NCBI RefSeq assembly: GCF_000003815.2
Contig: NC_049993.1
Coordinates: 62,001 to 126,000 of the forward strand
Length of the DNA stretch: 64,000 nucleotides
Direction of reading: 5' to 3'
DNA from: Branchiostoma floridae
Taxonomy: Eukaryota; Chordata; Leptocardii; Amphioxiformes; Branchiostomatidae
Position numbers and translations under genes: made by a program. The notes below the pieces were generated by a model. It saw nothing but the letters and a program-made list of their open reading frames with translations, did not search any database and had not been told where the DNA came from. Positions within the stretch are counted from its first letter, which is position 1. Every line of letters starts with the position of its first letter. Positions 51,201 through 55,760 of this stretch are shown piece after piece.

Positions 51201-54200
51201 CATTAAAGGTCTCATTCGTGTATTTCAGAGTGGGTTACCTGAAAGAGTTCCAACCCCCCAAAAAAGGCTGCACAAAAGCATGTTGTTGGCAGTGGGAAAT
51301 TCTGTTTTAGCCTGCCTATCTGATCTCAAACTTTAGACTGGTGAAAATTTGTTTCTAATTAATAACTGAAAAAAAGGCAATGTTTGATAGCTGCAAGCTA
51401 GGTCAGCAGCGTAACTCTCTGCCTGTGTAGTCTCTATATCTTGACCTCTCTGCTGTAGTCTTTCGTAGTATTTTGGGTGCACCTGGGTGCACAAACACCC
51501 AGTATTTCGGGCCCTATCTGTGTCATTTACACATGTACAGTAGTACAGGAATGAGACGTGAACATCACCCTGCAAGTGTGTGCGACATTTTCATAAACTT
51601 TGGAAAAGCTCCCCATATTTCGTGGAAATATGAGGTCTCCCAGCTTTTGTTTTGGGTATTTGGCTGCTAATGAGCATGTAGTATAGGGTAAAAAAAAGAC
51701 ATACCAGCCTCCCTTGCCATATCAGGGTAGTCAAAGTCTTCTCGGCGACCAGGCTTCTCGAACTGAAATCAAAGCAAAAAACAAGACTTTGAATGCTGAA
51801 GTTATCTCATACTTCTATGAAATGTTTAAAGATCATAGCGACCTGTAAGGGTGGGTACCAGTACAGGAAAATTCAGATCCACAGGATCAAGCACACGTCG
51901 GGACCACAACCTGGAACTGATTGCCTGTGAAAACTTGTGAATTGGGGACACATTCAAACCTGTCTATAGTGGCCACTCAAGGGACTGGAGAAATGTGGCC
52001 AATATAGACAGGTGGCCACTATAGAGAAAATACTGATCAATTGACCAGGAGCAATAAGTTACACATGATTTCAGTACCCACTGATCTTTCTCACCAAGTA
52101 ACATTGTCTCGATTGTCTCAATATTCAACTGACCCTGCCAAAGTCAAATCTACCAAAACTGATTGATATTGCCATGCGAAATGTTGGTAATTTTCCTGAC
52201 AAAGACTTGTGCTCATGTCATTTTGAGGAACCAAGGAGGTATTTGGTCTGATCCAGATGCTTTGGAGGAATTAAGACCCTGCAACATTTTTTCTACACCA
52301 TAAGTAGAAATTTCTATATGTTCCATAGGAGGGTGCAGGGCTGCTGCCTGAGAGATTTCTGTATTGTGTGAATATGCTTTTGAACTGTGAACTAAGTGCT
52401 TCTGCTTTCTTCTCGCAGTCACTGATAAAAGTATTTCTCATATATGCTATCGATATTTGCTGAACACGACGCATGACTTATTTTACTAATTTCTTGTCAG
52501 TGTGGGCTCTGAGGATGTTCATGGCAATGATAGGAAAGGATGGAAGCAATACTATTCCTGGGCAAATTTATTTCTTGTATTGATGGAATTTTTGCCTCGA
52601 CACGTGGAATGTAATATTTTTACACAGTAACATGATGACTTGATATCAAAATTTGACAGACTTGAAAATAAAGTTCCATAGTGTTTTCTCATGCTTCTTT
52701 CAAATAGCTCCAAAGTATCAAGGTATGAAGTTTCTTTGCCTTGTGCCCGAGGCTAAATTGACCCAGCGTTCTTATACACTTTACCGCGTGACTCACACAC
52801 CCATTTCTGTGGCCCTTGGCAAATTCTGTTCGCACTTGCCTACGGCAAAGTGTCGTCGCTACCGCTTTCCTTAGTAAAAGCAGCGCTGTATTTAATGAAA
52901 ATCATCCTCAAAATCGCTGAAATCCGGGCCCAAGTTGTTGCAATGATCTAGCCATGTTTTGGTCTCTTGTTTACCACTGTATGTAACATCGTAAGGCATG
53001 GGGAGAGATCTGTACAGTTTTGAAAAGATTTTGTGACTTTACTTGGGCTTTACAGATGATCGATCGTGTGTTGACTTTCCGGAGTAAGCATTTCCATATG
53101 TCATTGCAAAATATATTGAGATAATCTTGTCTTTGTTTTATTCGCCTTGTGCATGGTCTCAGGTTTCCAGAAATGTATTGTTTTACAAATCTAGGACTAC
53201 TGTGAAAGCAACTACAATCCCCAAACACCACTGGGTCGTTCCGGGTAATTTCTACATTTTACACTAAATTCCTGAAGGGTGTAATTTTATCCAGCGGCAG
53301 GGTTAAGACCGTTTTTGCCCTTGACAGCAGTTCCCAATAAACATCCATCGTGTTAAACAACCTTTATAAATACAGCTAGGCCATAGGACATAAGGCGAAT
53401 ACTAAAACACACCAACATCAGCAAATGTACAATTTAATACATATAAACCATAATTTCGTCGCCATGGCCATGCATTTTCATTGCCACACTTTTTTCGTTT
53501 TTGTTTACTGCACTTTGCACTTCATTTTTTTCGTTATAGCTCCACTTCACGCCACCGGCCTCACAGGGTTTTGATCAGTATTTGATTGAGATTGAGAAAA
53601 GGAACTATTTCCTTCCTTATTCAACCTACTTGATCAGGGTGACAACACTTAATGGCACCCAGAGCAATTTTGTTGTATTTTCAATTTCAATTTTCAAGTC
53701 ATTTTTTACACACAGTAAGGTTTAACACTGTCCCATTGCATATCGACCTTCATTGAGCAGAGTTGAGACGTCGTTGGGTGGTGAGAAGTCATTGAAAATC
53801 TGAGCGCTGCACTTGTCATCATTTTAAATTTTCAGAACGCACACGAACATGACCAATGAATCCCAAACGCTTCTAGAGATGTCGTCACTTGTTCGAATAA
53901 AGTTTAGATTTGCGAACGGTTAAAATAGATTCAATACTTTTGGTGACCTCACGCGTTCGAAAATCACAGAAAATTACCGACGGGAAACCGTTAGTGGCTG
54001 CTGATTTATTGAAGGACCCAATAAATCAAAGGGTGTTTGCAGCATGTAAATGTGCGTCCTTTTAAACGCTGACAGTACGACATAATGATACAAATATGTT
54101 ACGATTGCTAGTAGAGCAATCGTATGAAATTTCACTGACAGAAGTGACCTCTGACCTCACCAAGCGACATCCGCCAACTGGGTTGGCAGGGCTCGCCTTT

Positions 54201-55438
54201 CGCTTATCTTTTCACCCAAAAATTTCCTGATTTTAGCTGTCATCAATAGCTTCAACCTAGTGTATAACGTGTCTGAACTACCGAGGCACACGATTCTGCA
54301 AGCAAACGACGTGGGACCGCCGGATTACCCAGGGAATCGGCCGATAAAGCGCATCACCAGGACGGGTGAGCTGTTCGAGCACCACGCCATGGATCTAGCC
54401 ACTTTAATACAACGATCAGCAGCTCGCTCTACCCGGGGCTCCGAAACATCACGTCATTGAAACTCGGGCTTAGAAGACCTCGCAGATTCCACGGGGGACA
54501 TACCCGCTCTCATCGGGGCCATACAGTTTAACCAGAGACCAAACGGCGACTGGAACCCCAACAATTCCACCAAACGCTCGCTGAATTTCGCGCCCTTTTT
54601 GTTCTCGCGAGGCGTCCATGATCTCGGAAGCCATGTTCCCCGGCCGGCGCCGGCGCAACTTCGTAAACATCATCGGACGGTACTTCCTTACCACCCAGAC
54701 ATAAACATACCCGAGCGGCACTTCTTTCTCTGCGTTCCTTCCCTATCAACAACACAAGGAAACCAGCTCCAGCTTCGTCTTAGGCCGTTGATGTCTTTGC
54801 ACAACCTATAAGCCTCTACCAGCCTACGCACAGAGCAGAATAAAGACATCATATGCCCCAAACCGCGTAGCTCTCTCAGTGTGTCATCTCGGAGTATGTG
54901 CTATGTATATCTCCAAATGTGCTATTACGGTGAAGTAAATGTCAATATCATACCGATTGTCTCATCCAGAAAATTCTTTCTTTAAATGCTCTAAAAACTG
55001 TTCTGGGCGCCTTCAACTTTTCCCGATATAACCCCAGATAGTAGTGATGATGTATTCCCGATATGTTTCCCGTGTAATACCAACCTCTTCGTGTGTGAAT
55101 GTAATGCATGTAACAAAGGCATGGGAGTGATAAGACAGCTAGCTAGAAAAAGCAATTTCAAACCAAGTGTCGAACCTTGGTCGAACTATCACACCAGTAG
55201 TCGATGCGAACTTTGCTCTAGCAGTCGCGATTGCGCAACCGCCCTGGAGCTGCAGAACCTGCAAAATCTGATCTGACTGACACTGGTATGATAATTGGTT
55301 GGTGTAATTTGTTGCTTTTAAAGCACTACAAGATCTTTCATGACTAACGATGACGCTACATCAAATTGTGAAAGGCTTTTGCTTGCGAACCTTGGTCATG
55401 CCGACTCCAACAACAAACACCCTCCTGTTGGTCGCCAT
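7944..55438 (-). CDS. SCP2: SCP2/SCPx: peroxisomal 3-oxoacyl-CoA thiolase fused to sterol carrier protein 2 (17 exons)
   Basis: Complete spliced gene. Exons in order: 55391-55438, 51705-51762, 49650-49721, 49075-49139, 47916-47979, 38782-38846, 34763-34889, 30834-30897, 29590-29682, 23815-23965, 20729-20876, 19634-19741, 17169-17322, 15048-15147, 9207-9339, 8969-9048, 7944-8036. They total 1623 nt (540 aa plus stop; human SCPx has 547). Every border is GT/AG and every phase matches. Known role of the family: thiolytic cleavage of branched-chain and bile-acid-type 3-oxoacyl-CoAs in peroxisomes, with a C-terminal lipid-transfer domain. Visible residues: nucleophile Cys86 in VNNACATG (aligns with human Cys94), HDCF at about 299-302, His349 in GHPLGATG, and QHNIGLGG at about 383-390 where classical thiolases have a second Cys. 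The SCP2 domain covers about 417-540. The protein ends in AKL, a type 1 peroxisomal signal. I see no frameshift or stop in any exon. The start is the only ATG at the right place before [12 protein letters not shown]. Confidence 0.96.
8969..9048 (-). CDS. SCP2: SCP2 exon 16, SCP2 domain (residues 484-510)
   Basis: Encodes [18 protein letters not shown] and TGKLNPQT, matching human [26 protein letters not shown]. The acceptor is TTTTACAG and the donor GTAAGT, phase 0. A short intron of 158 bp separates it from exon 15. Confidence 0.96.
9207..9339 (-). CDS. SCP2: SCP2 exon 15, SCP2 lipid-transfer domain (residues 440-484)
   Basis: Encodes [17 protein letters not shown] through [19 protein letters not shown]. 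It matches human [35 protein letters not shown]. The acceptor is TTTCACAG and the donor GTGGGT. Confidence 0.97.
9640..11400 (-). mobile_element. Degenerate LINE copy, same broad family as 2345-4367
   Basis: On the minus strand, reverse transcriptase relics appear near 11230-11290 ([19 protein letters not shown], then a stop), with a segment near 10600-10790 reading [20 protein letters not shown], and a C-terminal Cys/His segment near 9790-9900 ([18 protein letters not shown]...HVIMECSRY). Many stops and frameshifts. It lies in SCP2 intron 14 in the same orientation as the host gene. Confidence 0.85.
11497..14945 (-). mobile_element. Near-complete LINE with endonuclease and reverse transcriptase, one frameshift
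   Basis: The first reading frame (14817-13354) has an N-terminal region and an APE-type endonuclease: [44 protein letters not shown] and the terminal LSDHNCILW. The second frame (13366-11777, open further upstream) is the reverse transcriptase: [36 protein letters not shown] and catalytic YVDD. The frames join by a one-base shift near a six-base A run (13439-13444 on the plus strand). The 3' end carries two copies of an AAAGATTTC unit (about 11497-11517), a CR1/L2-like tail. It lies in SCP2 intron 14 in the host orientation and looks recent. Confidence 0.93.
15048..15147 (-). CDS. SCP2: SCP2 exon 14, linker and start of SCP2 domain (residues 406-439)
   Basis: After one base that completes Arg406, the exon opens with an in-frame ATG and encodes [18 protein letters not shown] and then [15 protein letters not shown]. 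The SSDGFK segment starts the human mature SCP2 domain. The ATG two bases into the exon could initiate a 134-residue pro-SCP2 if an upstream non-coding exon were spliced on. The donor is GTGGGG. Confidence 0.94.
15281..15625. mobile_element. CAGGG-type TIR element with TGCACC/TGCAGGT word array, 5-bp target duplication
   Basis: Termini are CAGGGCTCGAAATAC (15281) and its exact reverse complement ending at 15625. The 5-bp target duplication ATAAT flanks it (15276-15280 and 15626-15630). No coding capacity. The interior repeats ACCTGCACC-type words in both orientations next to both ends. In SCP2 intron 13. Confidence 0.88.
16050..16200 (-). promoter_or_regulatory. Candidate internal promoter in SCP2 intron 13
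   Basis: Read on the minus strand, this stretch contains an E2F-like TTTCCCGCC (16142-16150), the adjacent GCCATTTT typical of YY1-type promoters, and a CREB/ATF-like TTACGTCA (16105-16112), all within about 60 bp. It lies about 1 kb upstream of exon 14, which starts with an in-frame ATG. In vertebrates a second promoter in the equivalent part of SCP2 makes the short pro-SCP2 (established knowledge). That this stretch does so here is inference. It could instead be the edge of a repeat. Confidence 0.35.
17169..17322 (-). CDS. SCP2: SCP2 exon 13, end of thiolase domain (residues 355-406)
   Basis: Encodes [19 protein letters not shown] through [16 protein letters not shown] and RHGFPEYNR. The residue matching the human pro-SCP2 initiator Met (before GFPEA) is His399 here, so a human-style internal start is not available in this exon. 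The acceptor is GAAG and the donor GTAAGG. Confidence 0.95.
17578..17854 (+). pseudogene. Helitron-type helicase-associated ORF, 5' part
   Basis: Encodes a basic, charged segment with repeats of the type [20 protein letters not shown] and YHTDP. The same pattern precedes Helitron-like helicase ORFs of invertebrates. It is cut off by the TIR element that starts at 17855 and resumes after 19056. It lies in SCP2 intron 12 opposite to the host gene. Confidence 0.65.
17855..19056. mobile_element. TIR element with GACAGTCG/CTGTCAG word arrays, inside the Helitron ORF
   Basis: Left end CAGTCCTGGAATGGCACTGT and right end CACTGACAGAGGCATTCCAG (continuing GACTG) are near-perfect inverted repeats of about 25 bp. 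Both flanks are dense in GACAGTCG, CTGTCAGTGACTG and related words (17865-18135 and 18825-19045). The middle is AT-rich and non-coding. I could not define a clean target duplication. Confidence 0.82.
19070..19503 (+). pseudogene. Helitron-type helicase-associated ORF, 3' part (DUF6570-like)
   Basis: Continues the basic repeats ([25 protein letters not shown]) and reaches [18 protein letters not shown] followed by LLFCNQVV, a Cys-containing motif typical of the region just upstream of the Helitron_like_N and Pif1 helicase domains. The frame ends at 19503, before any helicase domain. Family recognition is from memory of the motif. Confidence 0.7.
19634..19741 (-). CDS. SCP2: SCP2 exon 12, GHPLGATG catalytic histidine (residues 319-355)
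   Basis: Encodes [17 protein letters not shown] through [17 protein letters not shown]. The GHP histidine (residue 349) is the thiolase general base. The acceptor is ATTAG and the donor GTAGGT. Confidence 0.97.
19975..20480 (-). mobile_element. LINE 3' fragment with internal tandem duplication
   Basis: On the minus strand, a reverse-transcriptase tail motif [20 protein letters not shown] and [10 protein letters not shown] is typical of the C terminus of CR1/L2-like LINEs. Just upstream a block of about 54 bp encoding [14 protein letters not shown] is tandemly repeated (20225-20345). Confidence 0.75.
20729..20876 (-). CDS. SCP2: SCP2 exon 11 (residues 270-319)
   Basis: Encodes [16 protein letters not shown] through [18 protein letters not shown] and LGLCAEG. 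HDCF with [12 protein letters not shown] is the SCPx-type signature, conserved almost exactly with human. The acceptor is TTTGCAG and the donor GTGAGT. Confidence 0.97.
21088..21240. mobile_element. Truncated CAGGG/TGCACC element
   Basis: One decayed end (TTTGAAATACTGGGTGC) followed by the GTGCACCC word array and interior sequence shared with 31064-31392. The other end is missing. Confidence 0.65.
21935..22680. repeat. Repeat with CGTTAATCGTTACC word array
   Basis: Four or more degenerate copies of TTAATTCACCGTTAATCGTT lie between 21980 and 22125, followed by sequence with GAAAATGCAGGAAATGG twice (22180 and 22520). Related to 25440-25900 in reverse complement. No coding sequence. Confidence 0.6.
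22685..23250 (+). mobile_element. 5'-truncated LINE fragment
   Basis: The frame 22693-23124 encodes [20 protein letters not shown], then [11 protein letters not shown] and [20 protein letters not shown], the standard C-terminal region of LINE reverse transcriptases. It is followed by an untranslated tail with AATAAAG near 23240. Confidence 0.85.
23815..23965 (-). CDS. SCP2: SCP2 exon 10 (residues 219-269)
   Basis: Encodes [20 protein letters not shown] through [20 protein letters not shown] is a conserved SCPx-thiolase motif. The acceptor is TTTGCAG and the donor GTAAGC. Confidence 0.96.
24276..26387. mobile_element. Long-TIR element ending in GCGACCTCATACCTCCATGA, with nested piggyBac-like element
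   Basis: The left end GCGACCTCATACCTCCATGA (24276) recurs inverted at about 26387. Arms of roughly 170-240 bp share ATGCAAAT-rich sequence. Internal sequence near 24600-24930 matches 36130-36835 in reverse complement. It carries a nested element at 25196-26150. Confidence 0.7.
25196..26150. mobile_element. piggyBac-like non-autonomous element, TTAA target
   Basis: Inverted ends GGTCTCATTGATG and CATCAATGAGACC are flanked on both sides by TTAA (25192-25195 and 26151-26154). TTAA duplication is the hallmark of the piggyBac superfamily. The interior includes an array of degenerate TTACG/CGTAA words (25440-25890) and no transposase. Confidence 0.82.
26728..29225. mobile_element. TIR element ending GTAAGGTTACCAGTTTACG, long copy with nested insertion
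   Basis: Perfect 21-bp inverted ends, with subterminal copies of GACCAGTTTACGGTC near both ends. A shorter copy lies at 45867-46967. The two share long stretches of near identity. The long copy contains an extra 1.4-kb element at 27308-28700. In SCP2 intron 9. Confidence 0.85.
27308..28700. mobile_element. Nested long-TIR element, 4-bp CCTT target duplication
   Basis: Ends CAGTCGAACCGCA and (inverted) CATTCGAACCGCA. Imperfect arms of about 400 bp include CAACGGGTTTGCCCCGAAAT (27693) and its reverse complement near 28320. CCTT lies on both sides (27304-27307 and 28701-28704), and the copy at 45867-46967 shows the undisturbed site with a single CCTT. No coding sequence recognised in the middle. 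Confidence 0.82.
29590..29682 (-). CDS. SCP2: SCP2 exon 9 (residues 188-219)
   Basis: Encodes [17 protein letters not shown] through [11 protein letters not shown], matching human [28 protein letters not shown]. The acceptor is TTTACAG and the donor GTAAGA. Confidence 0.95.
29990..30410. repeat. Fragment related to the Harbinger-like elements, CAGGTCC words
   Basis: Contains TTCAGGTCCAGGTCCAGAGG and later CCAGACTGGTCCAACAAG, matching internal parts of 43521-44380 and 60255-61140. Ends not preserved. Similar CAGGTCC-rich fragments occur at 8100-8175 and 51850-51920. Confidence 0.6.
30834..30897 (-). CDS. SCP2: SCP2 exon 8 (residues 167-188)
   Basis: Encodes [16 protein letters not shown] and SVNNP, nearly identical to human [19 protein letters not shown]. 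The acceptor is TTGACAG and the donor GTAAGT. Confidence 0.96.
31064..31392. mobile_element. CAGGG-type TIR element, second complete copy, 5-bp target duplication
   Basis: Same terminus CAGGGCTCGAAAT at 31064, inverted at 31392. The 5-bp duplication GTGTA lies at 31059-31063 and 31393-31397. The word array here is GTGCACCC/GGGTGCAC rather than the TGCAGGT variant at 15281-15625. In SCP2 intron 7. Confidence 0.88.
31480..32110. repeat. Decayed repeat of the ATGCAAAT-rich family
   Basis: Sequence such as TAACTAGGGAACGCGTGAAT, TTTGATATTTGGTATGTGGG (twice) and ATGCAAATTAGG recalls the families at 35873-37258 and 24276-26387. Non-coding. Confidence 0.5.
33178..33780 (+). repeat. Tandem repeat, about 170-178 bp period, roughly 3.5 copies
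   Basis: The block beginning GACACGGGGTCAT followed by AAAGTTCCATGAGT and CAAGTCGCAAGCCC recurs at about 33181, 33351, 33525 and 33703, with a shared spacer (ACTGATATGT, CCCAGCGAT). Copies are 75-85% alike by eye. It lies in SCP2 intron 7, between exons 8 and 7. Confidence 0.85.
34234..34548 (+). other. Unrecognised open frame, 105 codons
   Basis: A frame without stops encodes [19 protein letters not shown], then [20 protein letters not shown] and [13 protein letters not shown]. The composition is protein-like, but there is no ATG at its start and I recognise no family. It could be a transposon-derived exon in SCP2 intron 7, on the opposite strand to the gene. Confidence 0.25.
34600..34715. 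repeat. Right-end fragment of Harbinger-like family
   Basis: Ends GATGTCATCCATAAAATCCA followed by ATCAGTGTGGCTTA, a decayed version of the right terminus of 43521-44380. Confidence 0.55.
34763..34889 (-). CDS. SCP2: SCP2 exon 7 (residues 125-167)
   Basis: Encodes [20 protein letters not shown] through [17 protein letters not shown]. It matches human SDRTIPTDKHV...APQMFGYAGKEHMEKYG. The acceptor is GATTAG and the donor GTAAGT. Confidence 0.95.
35015..35170 (+). repeat. SINE body fragment
   Basis: Contains GGTGTTAAATGGAGGTCTCG followed by CACACACGTTAAAGAACCCA, a segment found in the bodies of many invertebrate tRNA-derived SINEs. No intact Pol III promoter. Confidence 0.55.
36426..36718 (-). 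repeat. tRNA-derived SINE with perfect 11-bp target duplication
   Basis: ATTTGGCCGGT lies at 36415-36425 and again at 36719-36729. On the minus strand the head has an A-box TGGCCTAGTGGGTAGAGTG (36691-36709) and a B box GAGTTCGATCCC (36654-36665). Body about 290 bp. The intact duplication and promoter boxes suggest a recent insertion. Confidence 0.88.
36832..36878. repeat. TA/GA microsatellite
   Basis: About 28 bp of alternating TA followed by about 16 bp of GA. Confidence 0.95.
37259..37923. mobile_element. CAGGG-type TIR element with CTTGCCCG word array
   Basis: Termini CAGGGTTAGACAAGT (37259) and ACTTGTTTATCCCTG (to 37923). GGTCG flanks both sides (37253-37257 and 37924-37928) with one extra G at the left, consistent with a 5-bp target duplication. 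CTTGCCCG/CGGGCAAG words cluster near both ends. No coding capacity. Inserted at the end of another repeat (35873-37258). Confidence 0.78.
38782..38846 (-). CDS. SCP2: SCP2 exon 6 (residues 103-124)
   Basis: Encodes [16 protein letters not shown] and then SLTSK, matching human ECVLALGFEKMSKGSLGIK. The acceptor is ACTACAG and the donor GTAACT, phase 0. Confidence 0.95.
39440..39735 (-). mobile_element. LINE 3' fragment
   Basis: The minus-strand frame encodes [20 protein letters not shown] and [20 protein letters not shown], the common end of LINE reverse-transcriptase ORFs. Confidence 0.8.
39736..41480 (-). mobile_element. Second LINE relic, split by a mariner-like element
   Basis: On the minus strand, reverse transcriptase motifs lie at about 41410-41235: [20 protein letters not shown], then [11 protein letters not shown] with stops. 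[20 protein letters not shown] lies near 41090. The frame is then broken by 40058-40982 and resumes with [20 protein letters not shown] at about 40045-39985. It lies in SCP2 intron 5. Confidence 0.85.
40058..40982. mobile_element. Mariner-like non-autonomous element with TA duplication
   Basis: Inverted ends of about 90 bp (GGTGCTTCAAAAAGTAATGT on both sides, followed by AACAGGCTCATTTTTTC-type sequence) are flanked by TA (40056-40057 and 40983-40984). The AAAAAGTAATG terminus and TA target fit the Tc1/mariner superfamily. It interrupts the LINE reverse transcriptase relic. No intact transposase. Confidence 0.85.
41500..42075 (-). pseudogene. Tc1-like transposase relic
   Basis: The minus-strand frame 41805-41521 begins [20 protein letters not shown] and continues to [13 protein letters not shown], the core of the Tc1-type DDE transposase. 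Upstream pieces in another frame (for example [11 protein letters not shown]) show at least one frameshift. A short tandem duplication (GTAGGATATTGTGACTGGAT) lies near 41680-41712. The C-terminal DDE residues are not preserved. Confidence 0.75.
43521..44380. mobile_element. Harbinger-like MITE with TTA duplication, copy 1
   Basis: Inverted ends of about 32 bp starting GGCCATGTTGATTTGATTAT, flanked by TTA on both sides (43518-43520 and 44381-44383). A 3-bp TWA duplication is typical of PIF/Harbinger. The interior has CAGGTCC words and A/T homopolymer runs. Nearly identical in layout to 60255-61140. Confidence 0.82.
44627..44863 (-). other. Unrecognised open frame, about 78 codons
   Basis: Encodes [18 protein letters not shown] and then [20 protein letters not shown]. 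Protein-like composition and a plausible AG acceptor just upstream on the minus strand (near 44872), but no family recognised. Could be a transposon exon or an unused exon in SCP2 intron 5. Confidence 0.25.
45580..45660. promoter_or_regulatory. Two tandem SRF (CArG) sites in SCP2 intron 5
   Basis: CCATATATGG, a perfect CArG box, occurs at 45598-45607 and 45634-45643, each preceded by GGGAACGT, within an imperfect 36-bp tandem duplication in a CpG-rich patch. On the minus strand an ETS-like AGGAAGT (about 45404-45410) and a GTAAGTG donor-like site (about 45388-45394) lie downstream. Regulatory role is inference. Confidence 0.4.
45867..46967. mobile_element. TIR element ending TAACGCAAGGTTACCAG, short copy
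   Basis: About 23-bp inverted ends at 45867 and 46967, with subterminal GGTGACCAGTTTACGGTC repeats. It matches 26728-29225 outside that copy's nested insertion and so provides an empty site for it. In SCP2 intron 5. Confidence 0.85.
46968..47384 (+). mobile_element. LINE 3' fragment with A-rich tail
   Basis: The plus frame encodes [35 protein letters not shown] and [15 protein letters not shown], a reverse-transcriptase C-terminal region. Followed by AATAAAGAATTT and a run of A (about 47370-47382). It abuts the TIR element ending at 46967. Confidence 0.8.
47916..47979 (-). CDS. SCP2: SCP2 exon 5, active-site cysteine (residues 82-103)
   Basis: Encodes [17 protein letters not shown] and then LVEGG. 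The Cys at residue 86 is the expected acyl-enzyme nucleophile of the thiolase. The acceptor is CACCAG and the donor GTCAGT. The very long intron 5 (38847-47915) follows. Confidence 0.96.
48230..48660 (-). mobile_element. LINE C-terminal fragment with zinc-finger-like end
   Basis: On the minus strand: [20 protein letters not shown], then [15 protein letters not shown] and a later C-x2-C...[10 protein letters not shown]-like segment in other frames. This is the familiar end of a class of LINE ORFs. A CT microsatellite (48234-48273) follows. Confidence 0.7.
48234..48273. repeat. CT microsatellite
   Basis: About 20 CT units, one interruption. Confidence 0.95.
49075..49139 (-). CDS. SCP2: SCP2 exon 4 (residues 60-81)
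   Basis: Encodes [16 protein letters not shown] followed by VPIYN. It aligns with [23 protein letters not shown] of the vertebrate protein. The donor is GTGAGT and it ends in phase 0. Confidence 0.95.
49207..49381. repeat. 175-bp near-perfect hairpin element
   Basis: The left half beginning GTTACTCAAGCAATTAACTG matches the right half ending CCAGTTGCTTGAGTAAC in reverse complement. Pairing continues inward through GGTGTCTTT/AAAGACACC and AGAGATCT/AGATCTCT. A MITE-like snap-back element in SCP2 intron 3, between exons 4 and 3. Confidence 0.8.
49650..49721 (-). CDS. SCP2: SCP2 exon 3 (residues 36-60)
   Basis: Encodes a segment reading [16 protein letters not shown], followed by AVVGYVY. It starts in phase 1 after a TTGCAG acceptor and ends at GTTAGT. 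It matches the human KKALADA...CVGYVFG segment. Confidence 0.95.
50103..51002. mobile_element. piggyBac-like element, TTGA target variant
   Basis: Perfect 13-bp ends GGTCTCATTCCTG and CAGGAATGAGACC are flanked by TTGA on both sides (50099-50102 and 51003-51006). Same terminal GGTCTCATT as the TTAA-flanked element at 25196-26150. No transposase. In SCP2 intron 2. Confidence 0.78.
51208..51557. mobile_element. Third GGTCTCATT element, shorter and decayed
   Basis: Starts GGTCTCATTCGTG after TTAAA and ends CAGGAATGAGACG. The interior is shared with 25196-26150 and includes a CAGGG/TGCACC fragment (51470-51515). Confidence 0.6.
51470..51515. mobile_element. Fragment of CAGGG/TGCACC element end
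   Basis: GGGTGCACCTGGGTGCAC followed by GTATTTCGGGCCCT, a mutated right terminus of the family, embedded in another short element (51208-51557). Confidence 0.6.
51705..51762 (-). CDS. SCP2: SCP2 exon 2 (residues 17-36)
   Basis: Encodes [19 protein letters not shown] and the first base of a Gly codon. It aligns with the human segment FVKPG...DYPDLAEEA. The acceptor is TTTCAG and the donor GTATGT. Confidence 0.95.
52215..52500 (-). mobile_element. LINE fragment, N-terminal side of reverse transcriptase
   Basis: Minus-strand frames encode [20 protein letters not shown] and, after a frameshift, [20 protein letters not shown], the linker that precedes LINE reverse transcriptase. Confidence 0.75.
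54470..54634 (-). other. Unrecognised 54-residue open frame in a GC-rich patch of SCP2 intron 1
   Basis: ATG at 54634 in a good context (AACATGGCT) encodes [20 protein letters not shown], then a hydrophobic [17 protein letters not shown] and a stop at 54470. The surrounding 54250-54780 is CpG-rich, unlike nearby introns. It might be the first exon of a small gene or an alternative exon. No family recognised. Confidence 0.25.
55391..55438 (-). CDS. SCP2: SCP2 exon 1 (residues 1-16)
   Basis: Starts with ATG at 55438 and encodes [16 protein letters not shown], the glycine-rich first beta strand of the thiolase fold. It ends in phase 0 at a GTTCGC donor, the weakest donor of the gene. The N terminus is seven residues shorter than in human SCPx. 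Intron 1 (51763-55390) follows. Confidence 0.9.
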
Positions 55439-55760
55439 CTTTGTCTGGGGTCACGGCCCTTCGGGTCAAACTCCCGGATGTGCGACCTTCTAGCTACGCA
55501 GCGGACCGGGCTTGTATCACTCCGCGTTAGCCGTCCATCAAGAGGAAATCATAAAAATTACAAACGTGTAAAATTATATGGCACAGACGTAGCCTGGGAG
55601 TAAATCTGTTTCCAACATGGGAAGGTTCTTTCGTCATATCTGAGGGAAATATAGTTGGAAATTCTGACAGCGGATGCAGAAATCCCGGTGGAACAAGGTG
55701 TAAATCGGTTGTGTAATTTTTGGCGCCATCATTGTCTCTCCTCAGTCAGACTCGGCGTTT
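55439..55760 (-). promoter_or_regulatory. SCP2 5' flank / likely promoter region
   Basis: The sequence just upstream of the SCP2 start codon is richer in CpG than the surrounding AT-rich DNA. On the minus strand two TGACCC half-sites (nuclear-receptor-like) lie about 20-45 bp before the ATG. A TTTTGGCGCC palindrome of E2F type lies near 55718-55727. I see no TATA box. No transcription start can be fixed from sequence alone. Confidence 0.4.

Noticed and set aside
54260-54460. Plus-strand frame of 66 codons in the GC-rich patch
   Set aside because: Protein-like in places, but no start context, family or splice signals that I trust. Mentioned only with the finding on that patch.
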